Source: Impatiens glandulifera
Lineage: Eukaryota > Streptophyta > Magnoliopsida > Ericales > Balsaminaceae
NCBI RefSeq assembly: GCF_907164915.1
Contig: NC_061863.1
Coordinates: 30,971,258 to 31,035,257, forward strand
Length of the DNA stretch: 64,000 bases
Reading direction: 5' to 3'
The notes beneath the pieces were generated by a model. The model did no database searches, was not told where the DNA came from, and saw only the letters and a list, made by a program, of their open reading frames with translations. Below, piece by piece: positions 11,300-22,454 of the stretch. Made by a program: the position numbers and the translations under genes. How positions within the stretch are numbered: position 1 is the first letter of the stretch; each line of letters begins with the position of its first letter.

Positions 11300-14200
11300 T
11301 TATTTTTAAAAAATTATAAAAATGAATAATCAAATATTAGTGTCTATAGGAGGCTTTGGCTACAACGATGGCAATTTAAGATTCAACTAGGAAAGACTTT
11401 GACCACAAAGTCCATAGTTTAAGGTTCAGCTATGAATGATTTGAATTATGGAGGTTCGGCTAAGCGGATTAACTGGAAGGATATAAAATATGAAGAAAAA
11501 AAGAGGGATGAATGAATAAGTAAAATTGTAAAGAAAGAGGGATGGAGTTACCGGTATGGGAATAGAAAGGTTAATTTTTTTCTTATATTTTGTTTGAGTT
11601 ATAGAATAATTAAAGTAGTTTGAAGTTATAAAGTAAAATATGTGAATATGATAGTGTACAAAAAATTTAACATCTTTTGACATTTCTTCATTTTTAATAA
11701 AATTTTGATATTTAATAACTAAATTTCACACATTGATCTAACTTGGTGCAAAAAAGTGACATTGTTTTCATAATTTAATAAGTAAATTATAACCTATTTT
11801 CATACTTTTATAATTAGGGTTAGGAAACATAGAGCCTTAAAACTATGTTTTTTAATCAAACTAATGATTACATTTAAATTCATTTCTCATTCAATAATCT
11901 TTGCATATCTTATTCCTTATTTATATTCATCGTATTCCTAAAAAGAATTTCACATCCGACATACGTCGCATTTAAGGATGGAAATTTAAAACTGAATTGA
12001 ACTGATTAGTGTGAATTTTTTACCATTTGATCGGGATTGGGGAAACCCAAAATATGTTGACCAAGGTTCGGGGCGGGAAATGGTATTTACATGCCCCGCA
12101 CCTGTCTCCGAAGTTAAAAAATACAATTATTTTATAGATGATTTTTGTTTAAAATAATTAATATATATTTATTTAATGTAATCATTACTTTTTTTCTTTT
12201 TCACTAAAAAAAAACTTTTATCTTCTATTATTGAATGTAGTTATTAGAAAATTATGTAATTTTTTGAAAAACTGTTTGTATTGGATATTTATTTGTTTGG
12301 GTATTCAATATTTTAAAATTATAGTTGTTGAATGTTATTTTTATTTGGTACTTGATATTTGATAATTTATAAATATATTAATTATTTAATTATTTTTATT
12401 TTAAGTTTAAACTATTTTCGGTTATAAATATATTAATTATAGTTGTTGAATCTCGGTCATTGATAGGGGTGGGGTGGGTAGATTCAGGGCTGGGATGGTT
12501 ATGTGATTCCCCAAAGTTAACATCCCAATTGTCATTCGGATGTTCACATTCAAAATATTTTATATTTATATCCCTTATATATCTCATCATATTTTAAAAA
12601 CGTTCTCTATTTTATAAACATGGCTTTTTGGTTTTCGGTGCACCACAGGAATACTCTGTCCCAATTAGGGTAGGAATGGTTTATTCTTAAAATCTCGGTC
12701 ATGGATCGGGGTGGGTAGATTTAGGGCGGTGATGGTTATGTGATTTCCCAAATTTAATTGTCCAATTGTCATTCCTATTCACATTCCACATATTTCATAT
12801 TCATATTCCTTATATAACTCATCATATTTTAAAAACGGTCTTTACTTAATAAACTTTTTCTTTAAAAAGTAGTTTGTATAACGTTTGAGTTTTAACCGAT
12901 TATTCTTTCGGTCCTAGTCATGCTTATTGGTTTTAGTATTATTTGAAATATTAAAACAACAATATTTAAATGATGGTACATGTTGTTGGTGATCACTAGG
13001 AAGGATTATACCTGAAGAACATCAGTCATTTTTAAGGGTGTTAAGATTTAAAAATAAGCGTCAAACTAGCCTTAGGAAAAATATTTGTTTGGGAAACATC
13101 CCAAAAATATTTTGAAATCATTTTCCAACCTCTCATGATTTTAAAAAATAGATTGTGGTCCCAAAATTAAAATAATAATTTTGGATTTTGAAAATTGGAA
13201 CCAAACAGGACTTAGGACTAAAGTTCAAGGCCTTGGGTCTGATTTTATCGATCGGGGTCTAGATACCCTCGGCCTAGGTCGAAGAGCCTCTTGGTCGAGG
13301 CTTGGGATCTTTGGTCTAGGTATCTAAGGCCCTCGGTCGAGGTGATAAGGGCTCTTGGTCCTTGGCTAAGATCCACTCTCAAGGTGTATAAACTCTTCGA
13401 TCCTGGGCTAGCTTTGGGCTAGGTCACTCAGTCCTGGGTTCATGAACTCTGGATCCTAGATTATAAATTCTCGGTCCCAAGGTTAGAACTCCCAGTCCTA
13501 TGGTTCAATAGTCTCGTTCGCAAGGTTAAACCTCTCTGTCTTAGAGTTCAGGAGTCTTGATCCCAGGATTAGACTTCTTAGTCCTGGGATTTGGGAGATT
13601 CGGTCCATAACTCGGAACTCTTAGTCCTAGGTCGGACATCTTGGTCCTAGATGTAAAAATCCTCGGTCAAACCTCTTGATCCTAGCTCAAGAACATCGTC
13701 CGGATATCTCGGACCCAACTCAAGAACATCGGTCGGACCTCTTGGACCTGACTCAAGAACATCTGTCGAACTTCTTCACAAAGCTCCTAAGAACATGTTG
13801 ATCATCATCTCAAAGTATCAATTGACCTAGAAGATGATCAATTTTTTCAAAATAGTTTGTGATAAAAAAATTGGTTTTTAATATTAAAGATATTTTGAAG
13901 TGTAAGGAGTTATCCAATAGCTTCCTTATACTATATATACTTGATTGGTACCGAAAAAAGAACAATTATTACTCGTATGAACCAATTCAAGAAATTAAAG
14001 TTTTCATTTATTTTGGAAATTTTGATTTTGATCAAATATAATCGGGATGGATCAAACATGATCCAAATAGTTGCTCAACATCATTAAAATCATGTTGGGA
14101 AGCTTTTTGGGCTGTGATTCAACAAAATTAACCCAAGAATATTAAACCCGATTTTTGGATTTTAAATAATTCAAATTTGGGTTTTTAATTTTTAGATCGA

Positions 14201-16095
14201 TCGATCGGTTCTATCCTCTATAGATAGTTTCTAAATAATTATAGGATTGGTTTCCATCCATAAAACATTACAAACCACAAGCATACAAAGCTATATATGC
14301 AAATTAAAATATTAAAATTTAAAATTCAAACTGTGAATATGAATTAGAGGATGATTGGAACCTTACCAAGGATTGGAGAACAATCCTTAGACCTTAAGGA
14401 AGATTTTGGGATACTGTGATCCGAGTTTTAAGGCCTTATCCAAAGTTTTTAAAAAATCTAAAAGCTGGAATCTTTAGTCACGAATTTCTAAAAATCTTCG
14501 AATGTAAGGTGGAAAGTGGATCTCTTACCTTCAGATTGACTTACAGGGCTATTTATAGTTCCCAAAGATCGATTAATCCCTCCAATTTGATTGAATCATT
14601 CAAAAGTCATTAATAGCATTTTGACTGTTCTTGGCTCAAGTTTCCAGAATAGGAAAGAATAATCCATATTCTTGTAGGAGAAATGATCACCTTGGTAGGG
14701 TGATCATTCTACCTTTCAAATCAACCGAAATGATTGACTAACGAAGGATTTCCAAATTTAAAAAAAATAAAAAACGGGTTGTCCTTATCCACTACGGCGT
14801 CGCGACGAAGATGACGGTGGAACATGAAATGACGTTGGGCATATGCTTTAACATTTCCTTCGGCATTCCATTGACTACCGAGCGTTCCGTCAGTGTCTCG
14901 ATTAATGGTCGTTAGTTGATCTAGCGTGATGTGTGCGCGCTTCTCCTCGTTTAATATGCGCTACACGGGCGCGTCTGGAACTTTGAATGAGATTTCAGCG
15001 TCCATCCGATGGTCTTGGCTCTTGCTATAGTCGAGTCTTCAGGTTTCGGTCACACATGATCACAAATTTTTTTTTATTTAAAAAATATAAGTGTTTTTTT
15101 GAAATTGATTTTTCTTTTACTCTTTTGGATTTAATTTTGATCTTTTTAAATAAATAAAATTTGAAAATAGATATTGCAATATTTTACCAATATGTTTTTT
15201 ATTTTAATTTTTTAAAAATATTTTTAGTGTTAAATAAATAATTTTTTTAGATGAAATAGATGCAAAAATTCATCCAAAATTATGTATTTTTGTCACATAA
15301 TATTTCTAAAATTATTTTGAGATAGTATGGGTACAGCATTTATCCCAAATAATTTTATTTTTTGTTTTGGCCTTAATCCTTAATTAATTTGATTAATTGG
15401 CACAATAATTAATCCTAAAAAATATAATGGATTTTTGTCATGGATTCATTATTTTGATTTTATCTAATTAAAAAGTATAAAAAAAAAAAACTTATTTTAA
15501 TATTATAAATTGGGATGTTGATTTTCAGTATTTACAGAGTGTCCCTCTCGAATCGAGCTTGAATACACCAAACAAGTTTCGAAAACCTTGATTCGAGGAT
15601 GACATTTAATACTAAATTATCTTGTCCAATTTATAATGAGGGAGTTAAGAATTATAGAACCTGTAGCGTGTCTAATGATGCTTATGCATAACATTCGTTG
15701 AGGTGCTTTCAAGTGTTATTATAGGGATCTTCCTTTGATGGTTATCCTAACAAGGGTAACTCTTGGAGAATCGTATTTTCTATAACTTAATAAAGTACCC
15801 GTAAAATCTATGGGATAACAATAGTCATAGGTATTTGAAACATTAATTCCTAATGGGCATATACATCAACATATTATTCATGTTTAAATGGTTAATTAGT
15901 TATTGTTATGAGGTATGCAGGAACATGAAAGTTTTAATAACTTTTCATGTGGATTACTAACAAGTAATATCTTTAGGGTGATCATAAGCATATGATCGTG
16001 AGACTATCAACAACTTATTTTTGGTAAAAGTTAACAAGCTTATCTATATGTCTTTACTAATAAGTAATGCTTATGATGATTATGTATAAATGATC
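11300..16095 (-). repeat. Family A long LTR-like repeat, copy 2 (about 4.8 kb)
   Basis: This is a complete colinear copy of the A repeat: TTAGTGTCTATAGGAGGCTTT (11,338), the CCCCGCACCTGTCTCCGAA segment (12,094), the CACCACAGGAATACTCTGTCC segment (12,642), the CTCGGTC-rich block (13,240-13,760), the dyad at 13,800, a TATA-like box at 14,547-14,558, the GCGCTTCTCCTCG block (14,937) and the AAGGGTAACTCTTG block (15,752). The first part (12,420-12,600) also contains a partial internal duplication of the 12,700-12,850 segment. It carries no convincing coding sequence. To its right lie the minisatellite and internal coding remnants, so it is probably the 3' LTR of the minus-strand A element. Confidence 0.6.
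14547..14558 (-). promoter_or_regulatory. TATA-like box in family A repeat copy 2
   Basis: Minus strand CTATAAATAGCC, at the position equivalent to 5,218-5,230 of copy 1. Confidence 0.45.
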
Positions 16096-16259
16096 GGTTA
16101 TCAATTATGTATGTGTTATCGTCGGAGTTAACGAACTTTCCACGGGGTTACTAACAAGTAAAGTTGAAGACGATCAAGTACGAGTGATCGTAGTGCTATC
16201 GACAAATAGACTTTCGTGACTTGGGAGAGTACTTATTGACAAATAAGATTTTTTTTGAG
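16096..16259. other. Transition between A repeat and minisatellite
   Basis: Unique AT-rich sequence with phrases such as ACTAACAAGTAAAG that echo the end of the A repeat. No gene or clear PPT was identified here. Confidence 0.3.
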
Positions 16260-17770
16260 AATACCTATCGAGAGATATGGTTTTCTTGAGTACCTATCAA
16301 GAGATAGGGTTTTTTGTTTATCTATCAAGTAATAGGGTTTTGTTCGAGGACCTATCGAGGGATAGGGTTTTTCCTAGAGACCTATCGAGAGATAGGGTTT
16401 TGTCAGGGTATCTATCAAGAGATAGGGTTTGGTTTGGAGACATATCGAGGGATATGGTTTTGCTTGGATCATACATGAATAATCGTTGTATTTTGTCAAC
16501 TAACAAAGCTTTGCTTTGGAGTATTGGGTTGCGAGTGATGTCGCTAGAGGAGATTCCTGTCAAGAGATAGTGTTTTAATGTACATATTCGGAGGACATGG
16601 ATTGGGTACCTATCGATCAATAGGATTTGGATTACCTATTTGGAATATATGGTTTTGGTACTTATCGAGCGATAGGGTTTGGATAACCTGTTTGGATGAC
16701 ATAGTTTTGGTACTTATCGAGTGATAGGGTTTGGATTACCTATTTGGATGATAGAGTTTTTATACCTATCGAGTGGTAAGATTTGTTTAGTTGGATCGTG
16801 TATAAACGATCTCGGGTTTGTGTCAACATACAATGTTGTTTATTCGATCATTTACAACTGATATATTTTCTTGATGATATAGGAATTTGATACCTATTAA
16901 GATATATGGTTTTCATGTAGAGTCGTGTATGAACGAGGTTTCGACCTATTGACGAATAGGCTTTTGTAGACGGAGACGTATACAGATGACATCTTGACCT
17001 ATTGACAAATAAGGTTTAGATTGTGGAGTAGTGTACGAACGACGTCTCGACCTATCGATAAATAGGGTTTAGATTGTGGAGTCGTGTACGAACGACGTCT
17101 CAACCAATTGACAAATAGGGTTTTTGTAGACGAAGTCATATACAAATGACATCTCGAATTATTAGTATATAGGGTTTTTGTAGACAGAGTCATAAACAAA
17201 TGACTTCTCAATCTATCGATAAATAGGTTTTTGTAGACGAGGTCATATACAAATGACGTCTAGACCAATCGACATATAAGATTTTAGTAGAGGGAGTCAT
17301 ATACAAATGACATCTCAACCTATCGACATATAAAGTTGTTGGATACCTTGGAACAACTATTGTTTGTACGGAATCGTATAAAAATGATATATAGAACCTA
17401 TCAACATATAGGATTTTGAATACATATGAACAACTAGGGTTTTGAAACGGGATCGTGTATGAATGATCTCACACACCTATCAACATATAGGATTTGGGAT
17501 ACATAAATACAATTAGAGTTTTCAGCGGAATCGTATATAAACTATATATCGCCTCTATTATTAGATAGTATTTTGCGTACCTAAATACAATTAGGGTTTT
17601 CAAACGAGATCGTGTATGAATGATCTCACGTACTTATCAATAGATAGAATTCAAGATAACTAACTACGACATATTGCACCTATCAATAGATAGGGCTTTG
17701 GATACCTAAACACAATTAGAGTTTGAAACGGGGTCGTGTACGAACGATGTCACGTACCAGTCGATGGATA
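16260..17770. repeat. Degenerate minisatellite of short palindromes (family A internal region)
   Basis: About 1.5 kb of imperfect tandem repeats. The left part repeats a 36-40 bp unit around CCTATCGAGAGATAGGGTTT. The right part repeats a longer unit that combines a GTCGTGTACGAACGA-like phrase with CCTATTGACAAATAGG or CCTATCAACATATAGG. The core in each unit is a dyad CCTAT-N5-6-ATAGG. Short ORFs on both strands here are artefacts of the repeat. Tandem repeats between pol and the 3' LTR are known for Tat/Ogre gypsy elements, which fits the position beside A copy 2. Confidence 0.8.
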
Positions 17771-19151
17771 TGGTTTAGGAGACTTATTTTTAGATGCTCA
17801 ATCATGAACCATATTTTTTGAAATTTCACTCATCCTAAAACATTTTGGAGATGTCCTTGACTTTCTTCTTTGGGTTTTGATTTGCCATTTTTCCCTTTTT
17901 AGACTCGCAGGTATATCTGGTAGAAACGATACACTCTTCCCTTGTCGTATCAATCATAACTAGAGTTTGAGTGAGCACGAATGGTAATTTCAATATCTCA
18001 ACCAACACAAGAATATTTTTCATTTTTTTTAGATTGTCAGGGTTTATTCTGATTCTCACTTTTGAATTTTCATTTTTTTGTTCCCAAAGTATCGAGTTTG
18101 AAACCTCTCTCTCACTAAAAAAAAAGTAGGGATGGAGTGTCCTTTGTAAATTTAGGGCTTTAGGCCACTCTTTTATGGGGTTTATTTAGGTTTTTTTTCA
18201 AAAACCTTTGTGGATGGTTACTCTTCGGATAATCGTCTACAAACGAAAAAGTATTTCTAACTGATATCTTTTGAATCGAGGGATATTATGAAATATTTGG
18301 TTTTTGTTTCGAAGGATATCATTTGTAAGGAAGCAATGCGCTTTGCTCTTGCCCCTACTTGTTTCATAAAATTTGAGACATCGTCTTTTGTTGGATCAAG
18401 GTTTTCTTCCTTTTTTAAAAGATTTTTTATTTCTCTTATGGAAAGGACTGGGGAGTTTTATTCACTATATTGATTGAGACCGAACCCACAAACATGCAGG
18501 TTGCCTACGTATCTTCTTAGTTTATTTTTTCCAAGAGAAGAATTAGGTGTTTGTAGGTTGGAATAAAGTCCTTAGTTCATGTTGCAAGTTATAAAAAACT
18601 TGGGATTAAATTATGTTGAGATAAACTTCTTTTAAGGTCGACCCTTTAAACAGTATTGCATGTAGCTTGAAATTATACCAAATATATTTTATGCGCATGA
18701 AGATTACTTGATGTAATGAAATCTTTTCCATCTATGTTAGATAGGCAAACAACTTGTCCAAAGAGGATTTTCTTGATTTGGTAAGGGTTGTGATCCTACC
18801 TTAGCATGTATAGGCTTACTTGGGCTCGCCTTTTAAGGAAATTGTGGTTGACATGCAGTGGTGACCTAGTGTACCTTTGTCTTTTCCTTTATTGGGAAAC
18901 AACGTAGGAGTGGAAGGGAGACTTTGACCACTTTTCCCTCTTTCCTTTCCTTCTCAATGGCGTCATCGAGGTTAATTCTGGTTTTCAACAATTTCTTCAT
19001 GTTTTGAATGGTTTTGATGACGAATCCAGCAAATTATTATTCTTTAATGCTTTGTAAGATCATATCAGTCTTCCATTGTTCGCTCGGTGGGAATCGATTT
19101 CCTCGGCGACGGATTTCCATCTTTCGATGAACATGGATAATTTATCAATTT
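17771..19151 (-). other. Degraded internal region of the A element
   Basis: No intact gene. A minus-strand frame at 17,835-18,059 encodes a lysine-rich 74-aa peptide of unknown identity. At about 18,494-18,520 the plus strand reads CATGCAGGTTGCCTACGTATC; its complement (GATACGTAGGCAACCTG) is a phrase I recall from plant Tat-type elements, but this is memory, not a search. Protease, RT and integrase motifs of gypsy pol were not found, so pol appears to have been lost. Confidence 0.35.
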
Positions 19152-19934
19152 CTACTTGTTTGATATTTTCAACCTCTTTTCTGGTCGTTCGAGGTTGAGA
19201 TGCATGGTGAAACGCTCTATGAATGCTTCAGACAATTCCTCTATGGATTGTAGATGCATTGACTTTTTTTGATGGTACCAACGTATTATAGTGTCCTCAA
19301 GATATTGAGGTAATAGGTGGAGAACGTTTGGTTTTCTAAGTCTCAATGGGGTCATTGCGTACATATACATCTTGAAGAAAACAGACGGATCGATTTTTCC
19401 GATGTATTTGGATATGGTTTGAAGCATGACGCCTAGTGGAATAATTCAAGGTTCGGTAGTTTTTATTGTGTCTTTCCAATAATAGTGCTCTTAACTATTT
19501 TTTCTAGTTGGGATAGCATTTCCATTTTCATGGCTCATACATGAGTCATCTGTTTTTCATACTCCATAAAGGAGGTTGACCAATTACTAGGATTTGACGT
19601 TCAATGGGTCCTGGAGGGTCAAGTATTTCCTCATGTGTCCCATGTTGGGCCCGTGTAGTTAGGTCGATATCTTCCTTAGTGTCTTCGTAAAGATAAACTT
19701 CTTATTGACCTTGATGACTAGTAAGACGGAGTTAATTGGAGTGATCATAACTAGAGAGGTTCGGTTAAGTATTTGAGAGGAAGAAGGTATGTTTTGGGGT
19801 GTGGACGAAATTTGTAGATTAGATAGAACAAATGTTATCAGCGCGAGTTTCTCTATCACATCTTTCAAAGTTGCCTTCATTTCCCCGAATTCGGTCATAG
19901 AGACCATCTCAGGACTTGAAGGTTCTTTGGCCAT
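19152..19934 (-). pseudogene. Gypsy-type gag fragment (family A)
   Basis: The minus frame 19,427-19,152 contains the pattern of a retrotransposon gag capsid: hydrophobic LRKPNVLHLLPQYLEDTIIRW, then SIEELSEAFIERFTMHL, corresponding to the usual A..W...L....I.SW.EL...F...F core. The upstream minus frame 19,934-19,659 (91 aa, opening MAKEPSSPEM) looks like the N-terminal leader, followed by broken sequence. No zinc knuckle is visible. It lies downstream of a DUF7745-like ORF, an order seen in plant gypsy elements. Several stops separate the pieces. Confidence 0.55.
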
Positions 19935-20633
19935 TTGATGGCGTATAAAACGTTCGTTTTTTATCTCTTTTCATAGGGATTGTGTCTTCTATCGTAGTTG
20001 TAGACTGTTGCGGAGAGAAAGGGATGAGGATTTTACACTTATATAAAAGTACAAAAGTAATGTATATGCACGTAAGTATGAATCATATAAAGTGAGCATC
20101 TCTTTTTATCATTCGCAATTAAACAAATATAGAGTTATATATAAACATACTCGCAAAGTTTGTTACAGACAAAGCTCTCTTTCTCGATATTTACAGAGAG
20201 GGTCTAAAAGGGAAAATGTTGGAGGTTATAGGCTTCAAGTCAACTCTAGCTTGTTCCCACGCTTAAAGTCTCCTCCTCTTTACTTCCATGGACCTGCTCG
20301 TATTCTTGGAGAATAACATGCAAGTAATTCCTTATCTTTTCTAGGATATTCATTTGGTAGGCATTGTACCATTTCTCGAGATATCCTGCATGGGCCTTAT
20401 AATCGATTGATTTATGCAAAGTGAAAACAACTTTTGTGAAACTATAGCCAAAACTTCTTAAAGTGGCTATAGGTGTAGTAAGAAGTGACCCATTATAGGC
20501 CTAACAACGTAATCATGGGTCTTTCATCCATCGTGAATATCAATTTCTTGATGGGATACCATGGAAGTATTTTCATTACTTCGTCGTTACTATGTACAAG
20601 AGGTCTGGGCGAAGCTTCCTTCATTCTTCAATA

Positions 20634-21738
20634 CTAAAAGGATTGAGACATGGTGTCTCCCAGAAATACTAGAGACAAACGTTTGAGTTTTTCAAGGACC
20701 CAGATGTAGAGGATTAAGGGTGATCCCCTTTTTCTCATAATGGAAGATAGGCATGCATTGTTTAAGCCAATCAGTGTGTCTACTAGGATGATTCTTGAGG
20801 GGTCTTTGTTGCCCCTTCGCATGTGGTATGCTACCTCCAGAACTCTTGTGGAGTGTTTACTATTTGCTGGTATTAGAAAGAAGTGATTACTAGTATCTTC
20901 ATTATTATCATGGATGATCCTAAAGTAAAGGAATTTCTTCATCCCTTATTTCCATCTTGGTCCATGTCGTGAAGTCGATGTATATCCTTGCGAGGATAAT
21001 GTTGGATGTCATCTTTGAGTATCCGAACTCATTTTGCAAGAGCTTATTTAGGGACATTAATTCTACAAATGGTTTAGATGTAGAACATTTTTGTTTTCCA
21101 CCATCAAGATGGCTCGGAGCTCTTCGATTGTTGGGAACATATGCCTTTCTCCAAGGAAGTAGGCCCGTTTTACATGGTTCCACCTTCTTTGCATTTCCAT
21201 CATGAAGGAGGAGTTGATTTCTAAGTTTATGAAACTCATTATAGGAATGAATTCATATGATCGATAGTTCCACTCGTTTGCAAGGAAATTATTTATACAG
21301 GTAACCAACACGATATCCGTTAGCATGTACATCATTTGTAGAGATTTAAAACATTTACAAACATGTGTTTATTTTGAAAAGAATGAACATGCTTTGAGAT
21401 TCTCACTTAGGCTATACATGCATAGACATAATACATATATAATAGTTATGTAAGGGTTATAGTGACAAGGTTTTGATTGTCTGGGCACGATAGACAACCG
21501 ACTGAGTTTGAGTATCCAAGTTTATTCTTCTAAGAGGAATCATAAGTGCGTTCCATTCACCGATAGTGGAGGATTTAAAACCGTCATCATAAACCAAGGT
21601 ATATCTACTCAATTGGGAATTTTCCCTAACTTCCACAATGCAAGCGTCCTTTCGACGACTCATTGCCAAATGGTGGGTCGATCCCATGCATTCTAGTGTT
21701 TCTCTTGCAATATCACTCTGTTTGTAACAAATTGTCAT
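20634..21738 (-). pseudogene. DUF7745-like ORF upstream of gag (family A)
   Basis: Overlapping minus frames (21,738-21,457; 21,335-21,063; 21,183-20,920; 20,942-20,634) form one broken coding region. Recognisable are MFPTIEELRAIL, like the PT.EEY..LL segment of DUF7745/plant-mobile-domain-like proteins, and a tail with an aliphatic LVDTLIGLNN stretch followed by GSPLILYIWVLEKL, like that family's final conserved helices. It lies between the primer site (21,971-21,990) and gag, where Ogre-like elements carry an extra ORF. Function of the domain is unknown. At least three frameshifts or stops break it. Confidence 0.5.
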
Positions 21739-21970
21739 TTCTCATTGACAATCTTTGCAATAGGTGTAAATATATACTGATCCCGGTCGAATATTATTTT
21801 TGCAAGTAGTGAAGGGTGAGGGTGATATACCCTTTACACACATAAGCATTTAATAAGGGTAAAACCTATGTGTTTGTTAGGTGTCATATCTTTCGAGACA
21901 TTTTTATTTATGTGGGAACATCATATAAATGTTTTTCAAAAGCAAATTCATGTTTTCGAGTTAAACATTT

Positions 21971-21990
21971 AATCCTAGTATAGTCGCCAA
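21971..21990 (-). promoter_or_regulatory. Primer-binding site, tRNA-Arg type (family A)
   Basis: On the minus strand this reads TTGGCGACTATACTAGGATT. The TGGCGACT start followed by a CT.GG pattern is typical of Tat/Ogre gypsy elements primed by tRNA-Arg. It lies just upstream (minus sense) of the DUF7745-like and gag remnants, so the 5' LTR should start just to its right at about 22,000. Confidence 0.65.
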
Positions 21991-22454
21991 GACATATTTA
22001 ACCCATAGGAATCTCACAACAACGCATCACGTCACGTGGAGCGGGCCTGGAGTGGCTCGAGATTCTATGGTTTTAACCTTGGGTTGCGTGTCATACATCA
22101 TTTTAAAAATATAAATAATATTTTAAACGATTTTGATAACACCTTGCAAACTTTAAAATTAATAATAAAAATAATTAACTTTTGTTCAAATTTTGATATT
22201 CTAGGGATTTTTGGTAATTAAATGACAATATGATTTTTATTAAATCCTGGTTTAAATTAATTAATCATTATTAATTTGAAAAAGATTATTTATTTGAAAA
22301 TAGAATCGCCAATTGATTTTAAAAAATAATAATAATAAAGGTGTACGTGTACAAACGTATTTTACACTAGAGTTTCGTTTCAGTTCAAAGTTTGGTGATA
22401 CTCGAGAAAGTACTTTTGCGCATCATCCTGCGTACCTGTTTTAAAACTGTATCT
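21991..22454 (-). other. Probable 3' end of the family A 5' LTR, diverged
   Basis: AT-rich sequence to the right of the primer site. It contains GTCACGTGGAGCGGGCCTGG (22,032) but no match to the other A copies that I can see until about 22,430. It could be LTR sequence of a diverged subfamily or an insertion. Confidence 0.3.

Noticed and set aside
16277..17211. ORFs on both strands with repetitive Leu/Asp/Arg or Ser/Thr products
   Set aside because: They are read-throughs of the CCTATC..GATAGG minisatellite in arbitrary frames.
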